A DNA stretch of 64,000 nucleotides, taken from contig NZ_JAFFQA010000027.1 of NCBI RefSeq assembly GCF_016919065.1, forward strand, positions 1-64,000, in the 5' to 3' direction. The notes under the pieces are model-generated. The model had not been told where the DNA came from and did not search any database. It was given only the letters and a program-made list of their open reading frames with translations. Shown here piece by piece: positions 16,069-24,008 of this stretch (within the stretch, counting starts at the first letter, position 1; the number at the start of each line of letters is the position of its first letter). The DNA comes from Desulfobulbus rhabdoformis (GTDB lineage Bacteria; Desulfobacterota; Desulfobulbia; Desulfobulbales; Desulfobulbaceae). Made by a program: the position numbers and the translations under genes.

Positions 16069-17469
16069 ATGAACGATTCACACCTAGATGTCTGTATTGT
16101 CGGCGCTGGCCTCTCCGGCTTAAGTGCTGCTGTCTTTATCAATAAACACCACCCCGAAATCAATCTTCTGGTGCTGGAACAGGAAGATGTCGTGGGTGGA
16201 GCCATGAACTCTTTCAGCGATCATGGCTACCAGGCGGAATGGGGCCCTCACGGCTTTCTTGATAACTGTGAGAAAAGCCAGGAGTTGATCCACCTTGCCG
16301 GTTTAGAAGGCGAACTCAACACCGCTCCCTTACGTCGCTTTGTCCGCTATGTCTGCCTGGATGGCAAGCTCCGCCTTATTCCCCAGTCTCCCCTGAAAAT
16401 TCTGCGAGCCCCTCTTGTTTCCTGGGGCGAGAAGCTTCGCGTCCTGGGGGACCTCTGGCAACCACCTCTGGATGATGAGCCAAGCGTGGCTCAATGGGTG
16501 GAACACCGTTTTGGACCGGCCCTGCTCCCCTTTGCCGATGCCGTTTTTACCGGTACCTATGCAGGCGATATCGAGCAGCTCAAAATCGATGCGGTTATGC
16601 CGGGAGTTCGGGAGCTGGAACGACGCCATGGCTCCGTGATTCGCGGGGTACTGAACAAAATACGTGGCAAGAAAAAAGAGAGGGGAAAAAAGAAGCGGCT
16701 CCCCTCCATGATTAGCTTTTCCCAAGGGATGGGCATGCTCCCTGCCCGGCTGGCTGCAAATCTATTTGCTCGAGGCCAGCTACGCACCTCCTGTGCGGTA
16801 ACCGCGCTGGAACACTCCGATGAGGGCTGGCGGGTCCTGGCCGATGGTGAGATACTCCACTGTCGCCACCTGATTCTGGCCCTGCCGGTCAATCGCAGCC
16901 TGAGCCTGATCACCGCGGCCCTCCCCACACAGCCGCCTCCCCAGACCATTATTCCCGAGGCTCGTATCCTCTCTGTCCTCCTGGGCTTTGATGAGCGGGC
17001 AAAGATCCCCTTTGGCTTTGGCTACCTGGCCCCGGAAATAGAAGAACGATTTGCTCTGGGCGCGCTGTTTTCGTCGCACATGTTTCCCGGTCGAGCCCCT
17101 GAAGGCTGTCAGCTGATGGAGGTACTGGTGGGGGGCAGACGCCACCCTGAGAGGCTGGAGCTCAGTGATGAGGCGTTAATCGATCAGGCCTATAAAGACC
17201 TGAGCCAGCTGATGGAGTTGCCCAAACCGATCTACACCAAGGTACTGCGCCCCAGTGCCGGTATCCCCCAACTGGAAGAGGGCTACGCTCGCCTGCTCGC
17301 CTGGCGTGAAAACATGCACCGCAGCCACCAGGATCTGCACTTTTGTGGATTTGGCTGGAACGGGATAGGCATTAACGACATGGTTAAAGAGGCACACGCC
17401 ATTGCAGAGCGTGTCTGCAAGCGCAGCTCCGGGCAGCGAAGCAACGAGGTGAAAGGGGTTTATTTCTAA
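16069..17469 (+). CDS. hemY: Protoporphyrinogen oxidase, HemY type
   Basis: FAD-dependent oxidation of protoporphyrinogen IX (or coproporphyrinogen III) in haem synthesis. The 466-residue flavoprotein opens with CIVGAGLSGLSAAVFI, the FAD dinucleotide fold, followed by VVGGAMNSF and WGPHGFLDN. The C-terminal FAD segment is FCGFGWNGIGINDMVKEAH. Fold and length match HemY/PPOX. The ATG at 16069 has only a weak ribosome site. The TAA stop is part of the 4-bp duplication of MITE copy B. The oxygen-linked family in a presumed anaerobe implies another electron acceptor or limited oxygen exposure. Confidence 0.88.
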   Translation: MNDSHLDVCIVGAGLSGLSAAVFINKHHPEINLLVLEQEDVVGGAMNSFSDHGYQAEWGPHGFLDNCEKSQELIHLAGLEGELNTAPLRRFVRYVCLDGKLRLIPQSPLKILRAPLVSWGEKLRVLGDLWQPPLDDEPSVAQWVEHRFGPALLPFADAVFTGTYAGDIEQLKIDAVMPGVRELERRHGSVIRGVLNKIRGKKKERGKKKRLPSMISFSQGMGMLPARLAANLFARGQLRTSCAVTALEHSDEGWRVLADGEILHCRHLILALPVNRSLSLITAALPTQPPPQTIIPEARILSVLLGFDERAKIPFGFGYLAPEIEERFALGALFSSHMFPGRAPEGCQLMEVLVGGRRHPERLELSDEALIDQAYKDLSQLMELPKPIYTKVLRPSAGIPQLEEGYARLLAWRENMHRSHQDLHFCGFGWNGIGINDMVKEAHAIAERVCKRSSGQRSNEVKGVYF

Positions 17470-17470
17470 A

Positions 17471-17611
17471 GGGTGTCTTGAATAATTAGATTTTTCAATC
17501 AAGGCCAAGGATTGCGCAAAATTTTACCGCAGGCATATACATGATATTCCGAGGATAAAATTTTAAGCATGACGTCGGGATTGGCGGAAAAAGCAATTAT
17601 TCAAGATTCCC
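17471..17611 (+). mobile_element. MITE copy B
   Basis: 141 bp starting GGGTGTCTTGAATAATTAG and ending CAATTATTCAAGATTCCC, flanked by perfect TAAA duplications (17467-17470 and 17612-17615). It is nearly identical in length and sequence to copy C. The left TAAA includes the hemY stop codon. Confidence 0.88.
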
Positions 17612-17656
17612 TAAATTGAAACTATCAGCGGTACACGCCGCCTTGCACACCCGGTA

Positions 17657-17705
17657 AAACGCAAAAACGGACTGTCCCTTGGTAGGGCAGTCCGTTTTTG
17701 CGTTT
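17657..17705. terminator. Bidirectional terminator between hemY and dnaA
   Basis: An 18-bp perfect inverted repeat (CGCAAAAACGGACTG and its complement) with a 13-base loop and A/T-rich outer arms. It separates two convergent genes. Confidence 0.85.
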
Positions 17706-17725
17706 AGAGAGCCTGATCTATATTA

Positions 17726-17750
17726 CCTGAATCCGTGAGATTCATCGGTG
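17726..17750 (+). repeat. REP-like repeat after dnaA
   Basis: CCTGAATCCGTGAGATTCATCGG-type half unit, close to the copies at 31272 and 31527. Confidence 0.6.
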
Positions 17751-17769
17751 TCCCTGCCAGGGCATCGCA

Positions 17770-19089
17770 TCAGTTCTTAATTTTTCGACACAACAACTCG
17801 ACCTGCTCGCGAACTGCCGTCTGCTGCGACATATTCTTAGTGATGTTTTTTATTGCGTAGAGCACAGTGGAGTGATCGCGATTGTAGATGCTGCCGATAT
17901 CTGCAAGGGATTTATCGGTGTATTTACGCGTCAGATACATGCCCACCTGCCGGGGAAAAGTGATCGCCCGTTTGCGGGAACGGGAACGCAACGCCTCGAC
18001 GCTGACCTGGAACTGACGGCCAATCAACTCGCGAATGGTCTCCGGGGTAACCTCCACCGGGGAACCGATCAGGTTGTAAATCACATCACGAACCATACTC
18101 AGATCGGCCGGTGCCTTATGCAGACAGGCCTTGGCTTTGATCCCCATAATGGCGCTTTCCATACGGCGAATATCACCCTGCAGGCTTTCCGCCATGAACC
18201 CCACCATATCTTCATCCGCCCCCAAGCCATGGGACTGCATCTTATGGCGAATAATCCGTGCACGGGTCTCATAATCCGGAGACTGAATCCCCGTTACCAG
18301 ACCAGAGGTCATGCGACTGCGAAAGTCCTCATCGAGCCCCGCGAGTTTCGACGGGGCGACAGCAGAGGTCAAAATAACCCGCCGACCGGACTTGATGAGA
18401 TAGTCCAGAATCGTATTGAGCTCTTCCTGGGTCTTGTTCTTGTTGGTGAGGGTGTGCACATCCTCGACCAGGAGCATATCGCAGTTATTCACATAGCGTC
18501 TGGAAAACTGCTCCATGCGGTTGGAGCGGATGGATTTAACCATATCCGCAGAAAACTGCTGGGCCGTCAAGTAATGCAGACGGGTGGAAGGGGCTGATCG
18601 TAACACCTGATGCACAACGGCCTGGGTGAGATGACTCTTTCCCAGTCCCGTGGTGCTGTTGACAAAAAGACAGTGACCAAAGGTAGAATCGCCAGTCGCC
18701 AAGGCATGGCAGGCTGATCGGGCAAGAATATTCGACTCGCCGACCATAAACTGATCAAAGGTATATGCCGGGTGCAAAGAGCGGTAGCGCGGGGCCTGCT
18801 TGGTCATACCGGGCAGACGCAACTGGCCTCCCTTATCGCTCTCTACCTGCAGGGGCGGTTGGGCAGCCACCTGTAAACGGACATCGGCAATAGTCCCCAA
18901 CTCCTGTGCCTTGGTACGAATAAGCTCAAGATAGCGATCCTCTACCCAAGCACAAAAAAAGCGGTCCGGCCCTGCAAGCTCCAAGACCTGATCGTTTTCC
19001 CGCTTGCACTCAAGCGGTTTGATCCACAGGCCGAATTCGCTTTCCGGTAAGCTGGCGTGTAAAGAGGTTTTAATCGTGTTCCAGAGCAT
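17770..19089 (-). CDS. dnaA: Chromosomal replication initiator DnaA (divergent)
   Basis: A 439-residue initiator with four domains. The N-terminal helical domain starts MLWNTIKTSLHASL. The AAA+ domain follows PAYTFDQFMVGESN and has Walker A STTGLGKS in place of the usual GGVGLGKT, and Walker B MLLVEDVHTL. Domain IV binds DNA through SLADIGSIYNRDHSTVLYAI, close to the DnaA signature. Length is near normal. It would melt the origin, and the adjacent upstream region shows 9-mers and iterons. The divergent P-loop and signature leave open that this is a second DnaA paralog. Confidence 0.9.
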   Translation of the reverse strand: MLWNTIKTSLHASLPESEFGLWIKPLECKRENDQVLELAGPDRFFCAWVEDRYLELIRTKAQELGTIADVRLQVAAQPPLQVESDKGGQLRLPGMTKQAPRYRSLHPAYTFDQFMVGESNILARSACHALATGDSTFGHCLFVNSTTGLGKSHLTQAVVHQVLRSAPSTRLHYLTAQQFSADMVKSIRSNRMEQFSRRYVNNCDMLLVEDVHTLTNKNKTQEELNTILDYLIKSGRRVILTSAVAPSKLAGLDEDFRSRMTSGLVTGIQSPDYETRARIIRHKMQSHGLGADEDMVGFMAESLQGDIRRMESAIMGIKAKACLHKAPADLSMVRDVIYNLIGSPVEVTPETIRELIGRQFQVSVEALRSRSRKRAITFPRQVGMYLTRKYTDKSLADIGSIYNRDHSTVLYAIKNITKNMSQQTAVREQVELLCRKIKN

Positions 19090-19299
19090 AAACTAATTTG
19101 TCCATTGTTGTTGAAATCATTCCCAGAGGCCACTACGGCCGTTTTTCGATAGGGGGTGATTTACTGCAAAATCCCGCTGAGGGTCAAAAGCGGTTTAGCT
19201 CGATTTCATTTCACAAACGAGAATATTGTCAACATCTCGAATTCCCTTGGAGGCAATAGGCTTTGCGAAAATCGATCGCCGCAAAACCCGATCTGCACG

Positions 19300-19440
19300 T
19301 TAGTTTTTGACACTTGCCATTTTTGTTCAATAATTACAATTAATTAACACTGAATCCCCAATGTTTTCAACAGCTTTTCAACAAAATAGTAACTCAATAA
19401 TACTCAATGATACTCAACAAAGCTCTAGAATACTCTAAAT
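19300..19440. other. Putative oriC: AT-rich region with DnaA-box-like and iteron repeats
   Basis: Upstream of dnaA, two TTTTCAACA 9-mers (19364-19372 and 19375-19383) resemble relaxed DnaA boxes (TTATCCACA). They are followed by ACTCAA repeats at 19392, 19402 and 19412, exactly 10 bases apart, and by AT-rich sequence. Position next to dnaA, AT content and helical phasing suggest an origin. No perfect DnaA box was found. Confidence 0.45.
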
Positions 19441-20075
19441 TCAGCTTATGAGACATGCAGTTCTTCTAAGCCCTTTACACTCCATGGTTTCAGCCAATTG
19501 GGGACCAGGAAAAAAATCTTTATTTTTTTTCATCGGTTTTTTCCCTTTATTTTCAATAGTATAAAAACATACCCCGCGCCATCCCCCGCAGTTGCGGCCA
19601 TTTCCAGCCGTTAGCGGTTTCGATTCTTGACCGAAAACCAACATGTAAGGGGAAAGGTGAAAAAGGGAGAAGGACATTGGTTCCTTGCCCAGAGCCCATG
19701 GGGCCATATCTATAGAACAGGGACAGTAAAGAACCCCATCAAAGCAACAACGCTACACGGGGATGCGTACCAACAGGGGTGCCAGCCTTTTTGCAGGGGG
19801 ATGGAGAAAAAGAGAAAGCTGTTGACTGTTGCGCTCTGATTCTCTATTACTCCACAATTACTCCTGAATCTGTGAAGATTGATGAACCTTTCTTCCCTGG
19901 CCCGCCCCGCAGATTGAGGAAATTTCCACCAGGCCCTGAGCGCCACTTTCGTTGTCCCCTTTTCTCAAAGCACCTTGGATGATGCACTTTTGACAACGCA
20001 TCGATGTTCAGGCCTCTCATTCAGCGAGAATCTACACCGACTTCATCTGGCCCGGAGGCCGGAAGAGGAGGAACC
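19441..20075. other. Long non-coding region between putative oriC and cobQ
   Basis: About 630 bases. Small frames on both strands lack family resemblance and good starts. A stretch near 19645-19672 is purine-rich (GGGGAAAGGTGAAAAAGGG) but lacks the rest of a cobalamin riboswitch. No gene is called. Confidence 0.3.
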
Positions 20076-21587
20076 ATGTCACAAAAAGCAGCCTGCCTGG
20101 CCGTCTTCGGAACCGGCTCCGATGTGGGCAAAAGCATTGTCACCACGGCGCTTTGCCGAATCTTTGCCAATTACGGCCTGAAAGTTGCCCCGTACAAGGC
20201 TCAAAACATGTCCAATAACTCCGGGGTCACCCCTGAGGGGTTGGAGATGGGACGAGCCCAAATTGTTCAGGCCGAGGCTGCCCGCATTCCTCCCCACTGC
20301 GATATGAACCCGGTTTTGTTGAAACCGGTCAGCGATGTGGGCTCACAGGTGGTCCTCAATGGCGCGGCCTGGATCGACGCTTCATCGCAGGATTACTACA
20401 CCAAAAAGGATTTTCTTTTTGGGGAGAGCATTGCCGCCCTTGAGCGTCTGCGCAGTGAAAACGACCTGATTATCATGGAAGGGGCCGGATCCTGTGCCGA
20501 GGTCAATCTGATGGCCAACGACATAGTCAATCTGCGCATGGCCGCTAAGGCTGAAGCACCGGTTATCCTGGTGGCAGATATCGACAGAGGCGGAGTTTTT
20601 GCCCAGGTTGTGGGCACCCTGGCCTGCGTGTCACCAGAGCAGCAACAACTGATCAGCGGCTTTGTCATCAACCGCTTTCGTGGCGATATTGCCCTGTTTA
20701 AAAATGGAATCGACTGGATTGAAGAACGGACAGGCAAGCCGGTCTTTGGCGTGCTGCCCTGGTTTAAACATTTTCGCATCGAAGCAGAAGATGCTGTGGT
20801 TATAGAAAATTCGCCCCGTTTCACTCCTGGCTCTGCAAGTGATCCCACCATTGGCGTGCTGCGCCTACCGCATATTTCAAACTTCACGGATTTTGATCCG
20901 CTCAGTGAACTTCCAGGGTGCAACCTCGCCTACCTGCAACAGCCACAGGACCTCAACGGTCTTGCAGCGGTCATCCTTCCGGGATCCAAGTCCACCTGCT
21001 CCGATCTCCAATGGCTGGTGGAGAGTGGCTGGAAAGATCGTCTCATGCGATACCGGGCTGAAGGTGGTCATATTCTGGGTATCTGTGGTGGCTACCAGAT
21101 GCTTGGCACCTGGGTGCGCGATCCCGATGGCATCGAGGGTACAGCGGGCTCAACCAAAGGCTTGGGACTGTTGCCTGTGGAAACGGTACTCAAGGCCCCC
21201 AAGACAACGACGCTGACTGATTTTCGTTGGCAAGGGATTTGCGGACGCGGCTACGAAATTCACATGGGCCGCACCGATCCTCCCAAAGAGCAGAGCCTCA
21301 TGACTGTTGACCGACGCAACGGGATTGACTGCAACGATTTTGATGGTTGCCGCAGTGAGGATGGGTATGTCGTGGGGACCTACATGCACGGCCTTTTTGA
21401 CGCGCCCGAGATTACCCAGCACTGGCTCAACGCCATCGGCCTTTCTCAGGTGCACGTGGATACGCAGCACGGACCCGCCGCACGGGATCAGGCCTATGAG
21501 CAACTCGCCGAGCACACCGCCAAGCACCTTGATATTGAAGGCATCATTCGCCTGCTTCCTCAAGAGCTGCAAGAGAGGTTGCGCTAA
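20076..21587 (+). CDS. cobQ: Cobyric acid synthase CobQ/CbiP
   Basis: Amidates four side chains of adenosylcobyrinic acid a,c-diamide using glutamine and ATP. The 503-residue enzyme starts at MSQKAAC, with AAGAGGAGG upstream. It has a BioD-like P-loop VFGTGSDVGKS, then MSNNSGVTPEGLEMGRAQ and IMEGAGSCAEVNL. The glutaminase-like domain contains GGHILGICGGYQMLG (nucleophile Cys) and YEIHMGRT, with the C-terminal GTYMHGLFD. It is first of three cobalamin genes on this strand. I do not see a B12 riboswitch upstream. Confidence 0.95.
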   Translation: MSQKAACLAVFGTGSDVGKSIVTTALCRIFANYGLKVAPYKAQNMSNNSGVTPEGLEMGRAQIVQAEAARIPPHCDMNPVLLKPVSDVGSQVVLNGAAWIDASSQDYYTKKDFLFGESIAALERLRSENDLIIMEGAGSCAEVNLMANDIVNLRMAAKAEAPVILVADIDRGGVFAQVVGTLACVSPEQQQLISGFVINRFRGDIALFKNGIDWIEERTGKPVFGVLPWFKHFRIEAEDAVVIENSPRFTPGSASDPTIGVLRLPHISNFTDFDPLSELPGCNLAYLQQPQDLNGLAAVILPGSKSTCSDLQWLVESGWKDRLMRYRAEGGHILGICGGYQMLGTWVRDPDGIEGTAGSTKGLGLLPVETVLKAPKTTTLTDFRWQGICGRGYEIHMGRTDPPKEQSLMTVDRRNGIDCNDFDGCRSEDGYVVGTYMHGLFDAPEITQHWLNAIGLSQVHVDTQHGPAARDQAYEQLAEHTAKHLDIEGIIRLLPQELQERLR

Positions 21588-21685
21588 TTCAAATTCGGTG
21601 TTCTCACCAGGGGAAACAAAAACCTGCAGCACGAGTCGCAGGCTGTTTGCCCCGCTTTGTAAATGACCAGGAAAACGAGGCAGTA

Positions 21686-22771
21686 ATGATTGAAGGACAT
21701 GGTGGCAACGTCTTTGCCCTTGCACAGAAGCTGGGGTGCCCGGCTGAAGACATCACCGATATGAGCAGCAACATCAACCCTTTAGGCTCAATGCCGGGTT
21801 TAATTGAACACATTACCCAGCAGTTGCACCGTATCCAATCCCTGCCTGAGGTTGATGGTCGTGCAGCTACCCGTGCCATTGCCAGGCTCCTTGACGTAGC
21901 CCCGGAGCGGGTGCTTGCAGGCGGCGGCACCACCCAGTTTATCTACACCGCCTGCGCGGCTCTTGCCTCCAAACAGGTGCTCATTGTCGGTCCGACCTAT
22001 GCCGATTACACTGATGGCTGCCGGGTGCACGGCATCGAACCGCAGTACTTTATCACCCGTCCTGGGGACAACTTTCTTCCGAACCTGAACGAATTACATC
22101 AAGCTCTTGCCCAGGTGGATACGGTTTTTCTCTGTAATCCCAACAACCCTACCGGCCAATTGATTGATCATAGAACCTTGAGAGAACTGTGCCTTGCCCA
22201 TCCCCAGGTCCGTTTCATCATTGATGAATCCTACCTGCCCTTTGCACCGCTCGCACAGGCTGCCTCCATGACGACCACGGAGCTTGACAATGTGATCGTG
22301 CTTTGGTCGGTGTCCAAAATTTTTGGTATGCCTGGCCTGCGGGCCGGGTTCCTGGTGGCCAATCAGGGGGTGGTCGACCGGTTCCGTCAGTACATGCAAC
22401 CCTGGTGTGTCAATAGCCTGGCCCAGGAGGCGGTCCTCTTTCTCGGTGATCACCTTGAAGAGGTGCAGACCTTTATCACCAGAACCCGAGACTATCTATC
22501 CCAGGAAGGAGCGCTCTTTCAACAACGCCTGGCCCATGCACCTCTCACCATCTTTCCGAGCCTGACCTCGTATTATCTCCTGCAGCTGGATACTCCACAT
22601 ACCGCAACGGAGGTCTGTACCAAGATTGGAGAGCAGCGATTTTTAATTCGCAACTGTGCCAATTTTCACGGTCTGGATGATCAATTTATTCGCATTGCCC
22701 TCAAAGATGCGGCCACCAATGAACAGGTCTGCCGTCACCTGCTTGCCGCTGTCTCACCCACGGAGGATTAA
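21686..22771 (+). CDS. cobD: Threonine-phosphate decarboxylase-like aminotransferase (CobD/CobC)
   Basis: A PLP enzyme expected to make (R)-1-amino-2-propanol phosphate for the cobalamin nucleotide loop. It has 361 residues from ATG 21686. Fold-type I features: MSSNINPLGSMP at the N-terminus, VFLCNPNNPTGQL, IIDESYLPFAP, the PLP lysine in WSVSKIFGMPGLRAG, and a C-terminal FLIRNCANFHGL with FIRIALK. These match CobD more than histidinol-phosphate aminotransferase, and the cobQ and cbiB neighbours support it. The gap from cobQ is 98 bases; cbiB begins 3 bases after its stop. Confidence 0.9.
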   Translation: MIEGHGGNVFALAQKLGCPAEDITDMSSNINPLGSMPGLIEHITQQLHRIQSLPEVDGRAATRAIARLLDVAPERVLAGGGTTQFIYTACAALASKQVLIVGPTYADYTDGCRVHGIEPQYFITRPGDNFLPNLNELHQALAQVDTVFLCNPNNPTGQLIDHRTLRELCLAHPQVRFIIDESYLPFAPLAQAASMTTTELDNVIVLWSVSKIFGMPGLRAGFLVANQGVVDRFRQYMQPWCVNSLAQEAVLFLGDHLEEVQTFITRTRDYLSQEGALFQQRLAHAPLTIFPSLTSYYLLQLDTPHTATEVCTKIGEQRFLIRNCANFHGLDDQFIRIALKDAATNEQVCRHLLAAVSPTED

Positions 22772-22774
22772 TTA

Positions 22775-23737
22775 ATGGAACTTCCCCATCTGCTGCCCTG
22801 GTTGGCTCTTCCTGCGGCCTTTATCCTGGACACTCTGCTCGGAGATCCGCGCTGGCTCCCCCATCCGATCCGCTGGATGGGCAAGGCCATTGAGCTTTTC
22901 GAGCCCCTGTTCCGGCGTTGGTTTGCAAATGAGCAGGTTGCAGGAGGCGTCTTTGCCGCCACCCTCATCCTTGGTTGTTGGGGTGTAAGTTTTACTCTTG
23001 TTTCTCTTGCCTATGGGTTCAATTTGTTGGTGGGCTTTGTGGTCGAAACGATTCTTCTTTTTTACTGTCTCTCCGCCCGCTCACTCACCCAGGCTGCCAT
23101 GGATATTCATGAATCCCTTCTGGAGGGTGAGGTTGATAACGCCCGCTCCCAGGTGGCCATGATTGTGGGACGAGATGTCAGTCAATACCAGGCCGATGAC
23201 ATTGCAAGAGCCACGGTAGAGACGGTTGCCGAAAATTCAGTGGACGGTGTTATCTCGCCGCTCTTTTTTGCAGCTCTGGGTGGGGCGCCCCTGGCCCTTG
23301 CCTACAAGATGGTCAACACCCTTGATTCAATGGTGGGCTATAAAAACGAGCGTTATCTGCACTTTGGCCGTATTGCCGCCCGCATTGATGATGTAGCTAA
23401 TTTCATACCGGCTCGAATTGCGGTTGTCTGTATAGCCCTGTTAAGCCGCCTTGTCCCTCGGGGCTCCATGCGTGCCGCCCTGCGTACAGCCTGGAAGGAA
23501 GGGAAAAACCACGCCAGCCCCAACGCTGGCTACCCAGAGGCAGCCTTTGCCGGCGCCTTAGGGGTTGAAATGGGTGGCCCCAACATCTACCATGGTCAAC
23601 TGGTTGAAAAACCCTATATCGGCAAGGGACTCAACCGTATCACCCTGATTCATATTCCCCGGGCTTATCAGCTGATGTACTACACGGCTGTCTTTTGCAC
23701 CCTGCTTGCAGCCGGGCTACGCTTGATCACCCTTTAA
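22775..23737 (+). CDS. cbiB: Adenosylcobinamide-phosphate synthase CbiB
   Basis: A membrane protein that joins adenosylcobyric acid with aminopropanol phosphate. It has 320 residues with several hydrophobic helices. The family blocks are LDTLLGDPRWLPHPIRWMG near the start, ARDVSQ-like GRDVSQYQADDIARATVET, ENSVDGVISPLFFAALGG, NTLDSMVGYKNERY and HASPNAGYPEAAFAGALG. It follows cobD directly and completes the cobinamide segment of the pathway. Confidence 0.95.
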   Translation: MELPHLLPWLALPAAFILDTLLGDPRWLPHPIRWMGKAIELFEPLFRRWFANEQVAGGVFAATLILGCWGVSFTLVSLAYGFNLLVGFVVETILLFYCLSARSLTQAAMDIHESLLEGEVDNARSQVAMIVGRDVSQYQADDIARATVETVAENSVDGVISPLFFAALGGAPLALAYKMVNTLDSMVGYKNERYLHFGRIAARIDDVANFIPARIAVVCIALLSRLVPRGSMRAALRTAWKEGKNHASPNAGYPEAAFAGALGVEMGGPNIYHGQLVEKPYIGKGLNRITLIHIPRAYQLMYYTAVFCTLLAAGLRLITL

Positions 23738-23821
23738 ACCGCCGGTCAGCCCAGACGACACCTGAACGCATGGATAATTTGGGTTAAATCGGAGAGGAAC
23801 ACAGGAACAGTTCTTACTTGC

Positions 23822-23868
23822 AAACGCCCGAAAACCAGCGATTCTAATCGTTTCCAGGCGTTTTTTCG
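23822..23868 (+). terminator. Probable terminator after cbiB
   Basis: AAACGCC (23822) pairs with GGCGTTT (23857) over a 28-base loop, followed by TTT and T-rich sequence. Short arms and a long loop make it a moderate call. Confidence 0.45.
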
Positions 23869-24008
23869 TTTCCCGACAGGGGAGAACCCAAAAATGATTT
23901 GACGCCTGCCCCCTGATTCCCGTCTAATAAACTCAGTGAATTCTCCAGAGTTATCCGATCTCCTAGCAACTGTTCGGCGTTTTCCCTCTACCTTCATTTT
24001 GGGACTGC

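Noticed and set aside
19645..19700. Cobalamin riboswitch before cobQ
   Set aside because: A purine-rich GGGGAAAGGTG stretch recalls the start of a B12 element, but the B12 box and pseudoknot sequences are not present.
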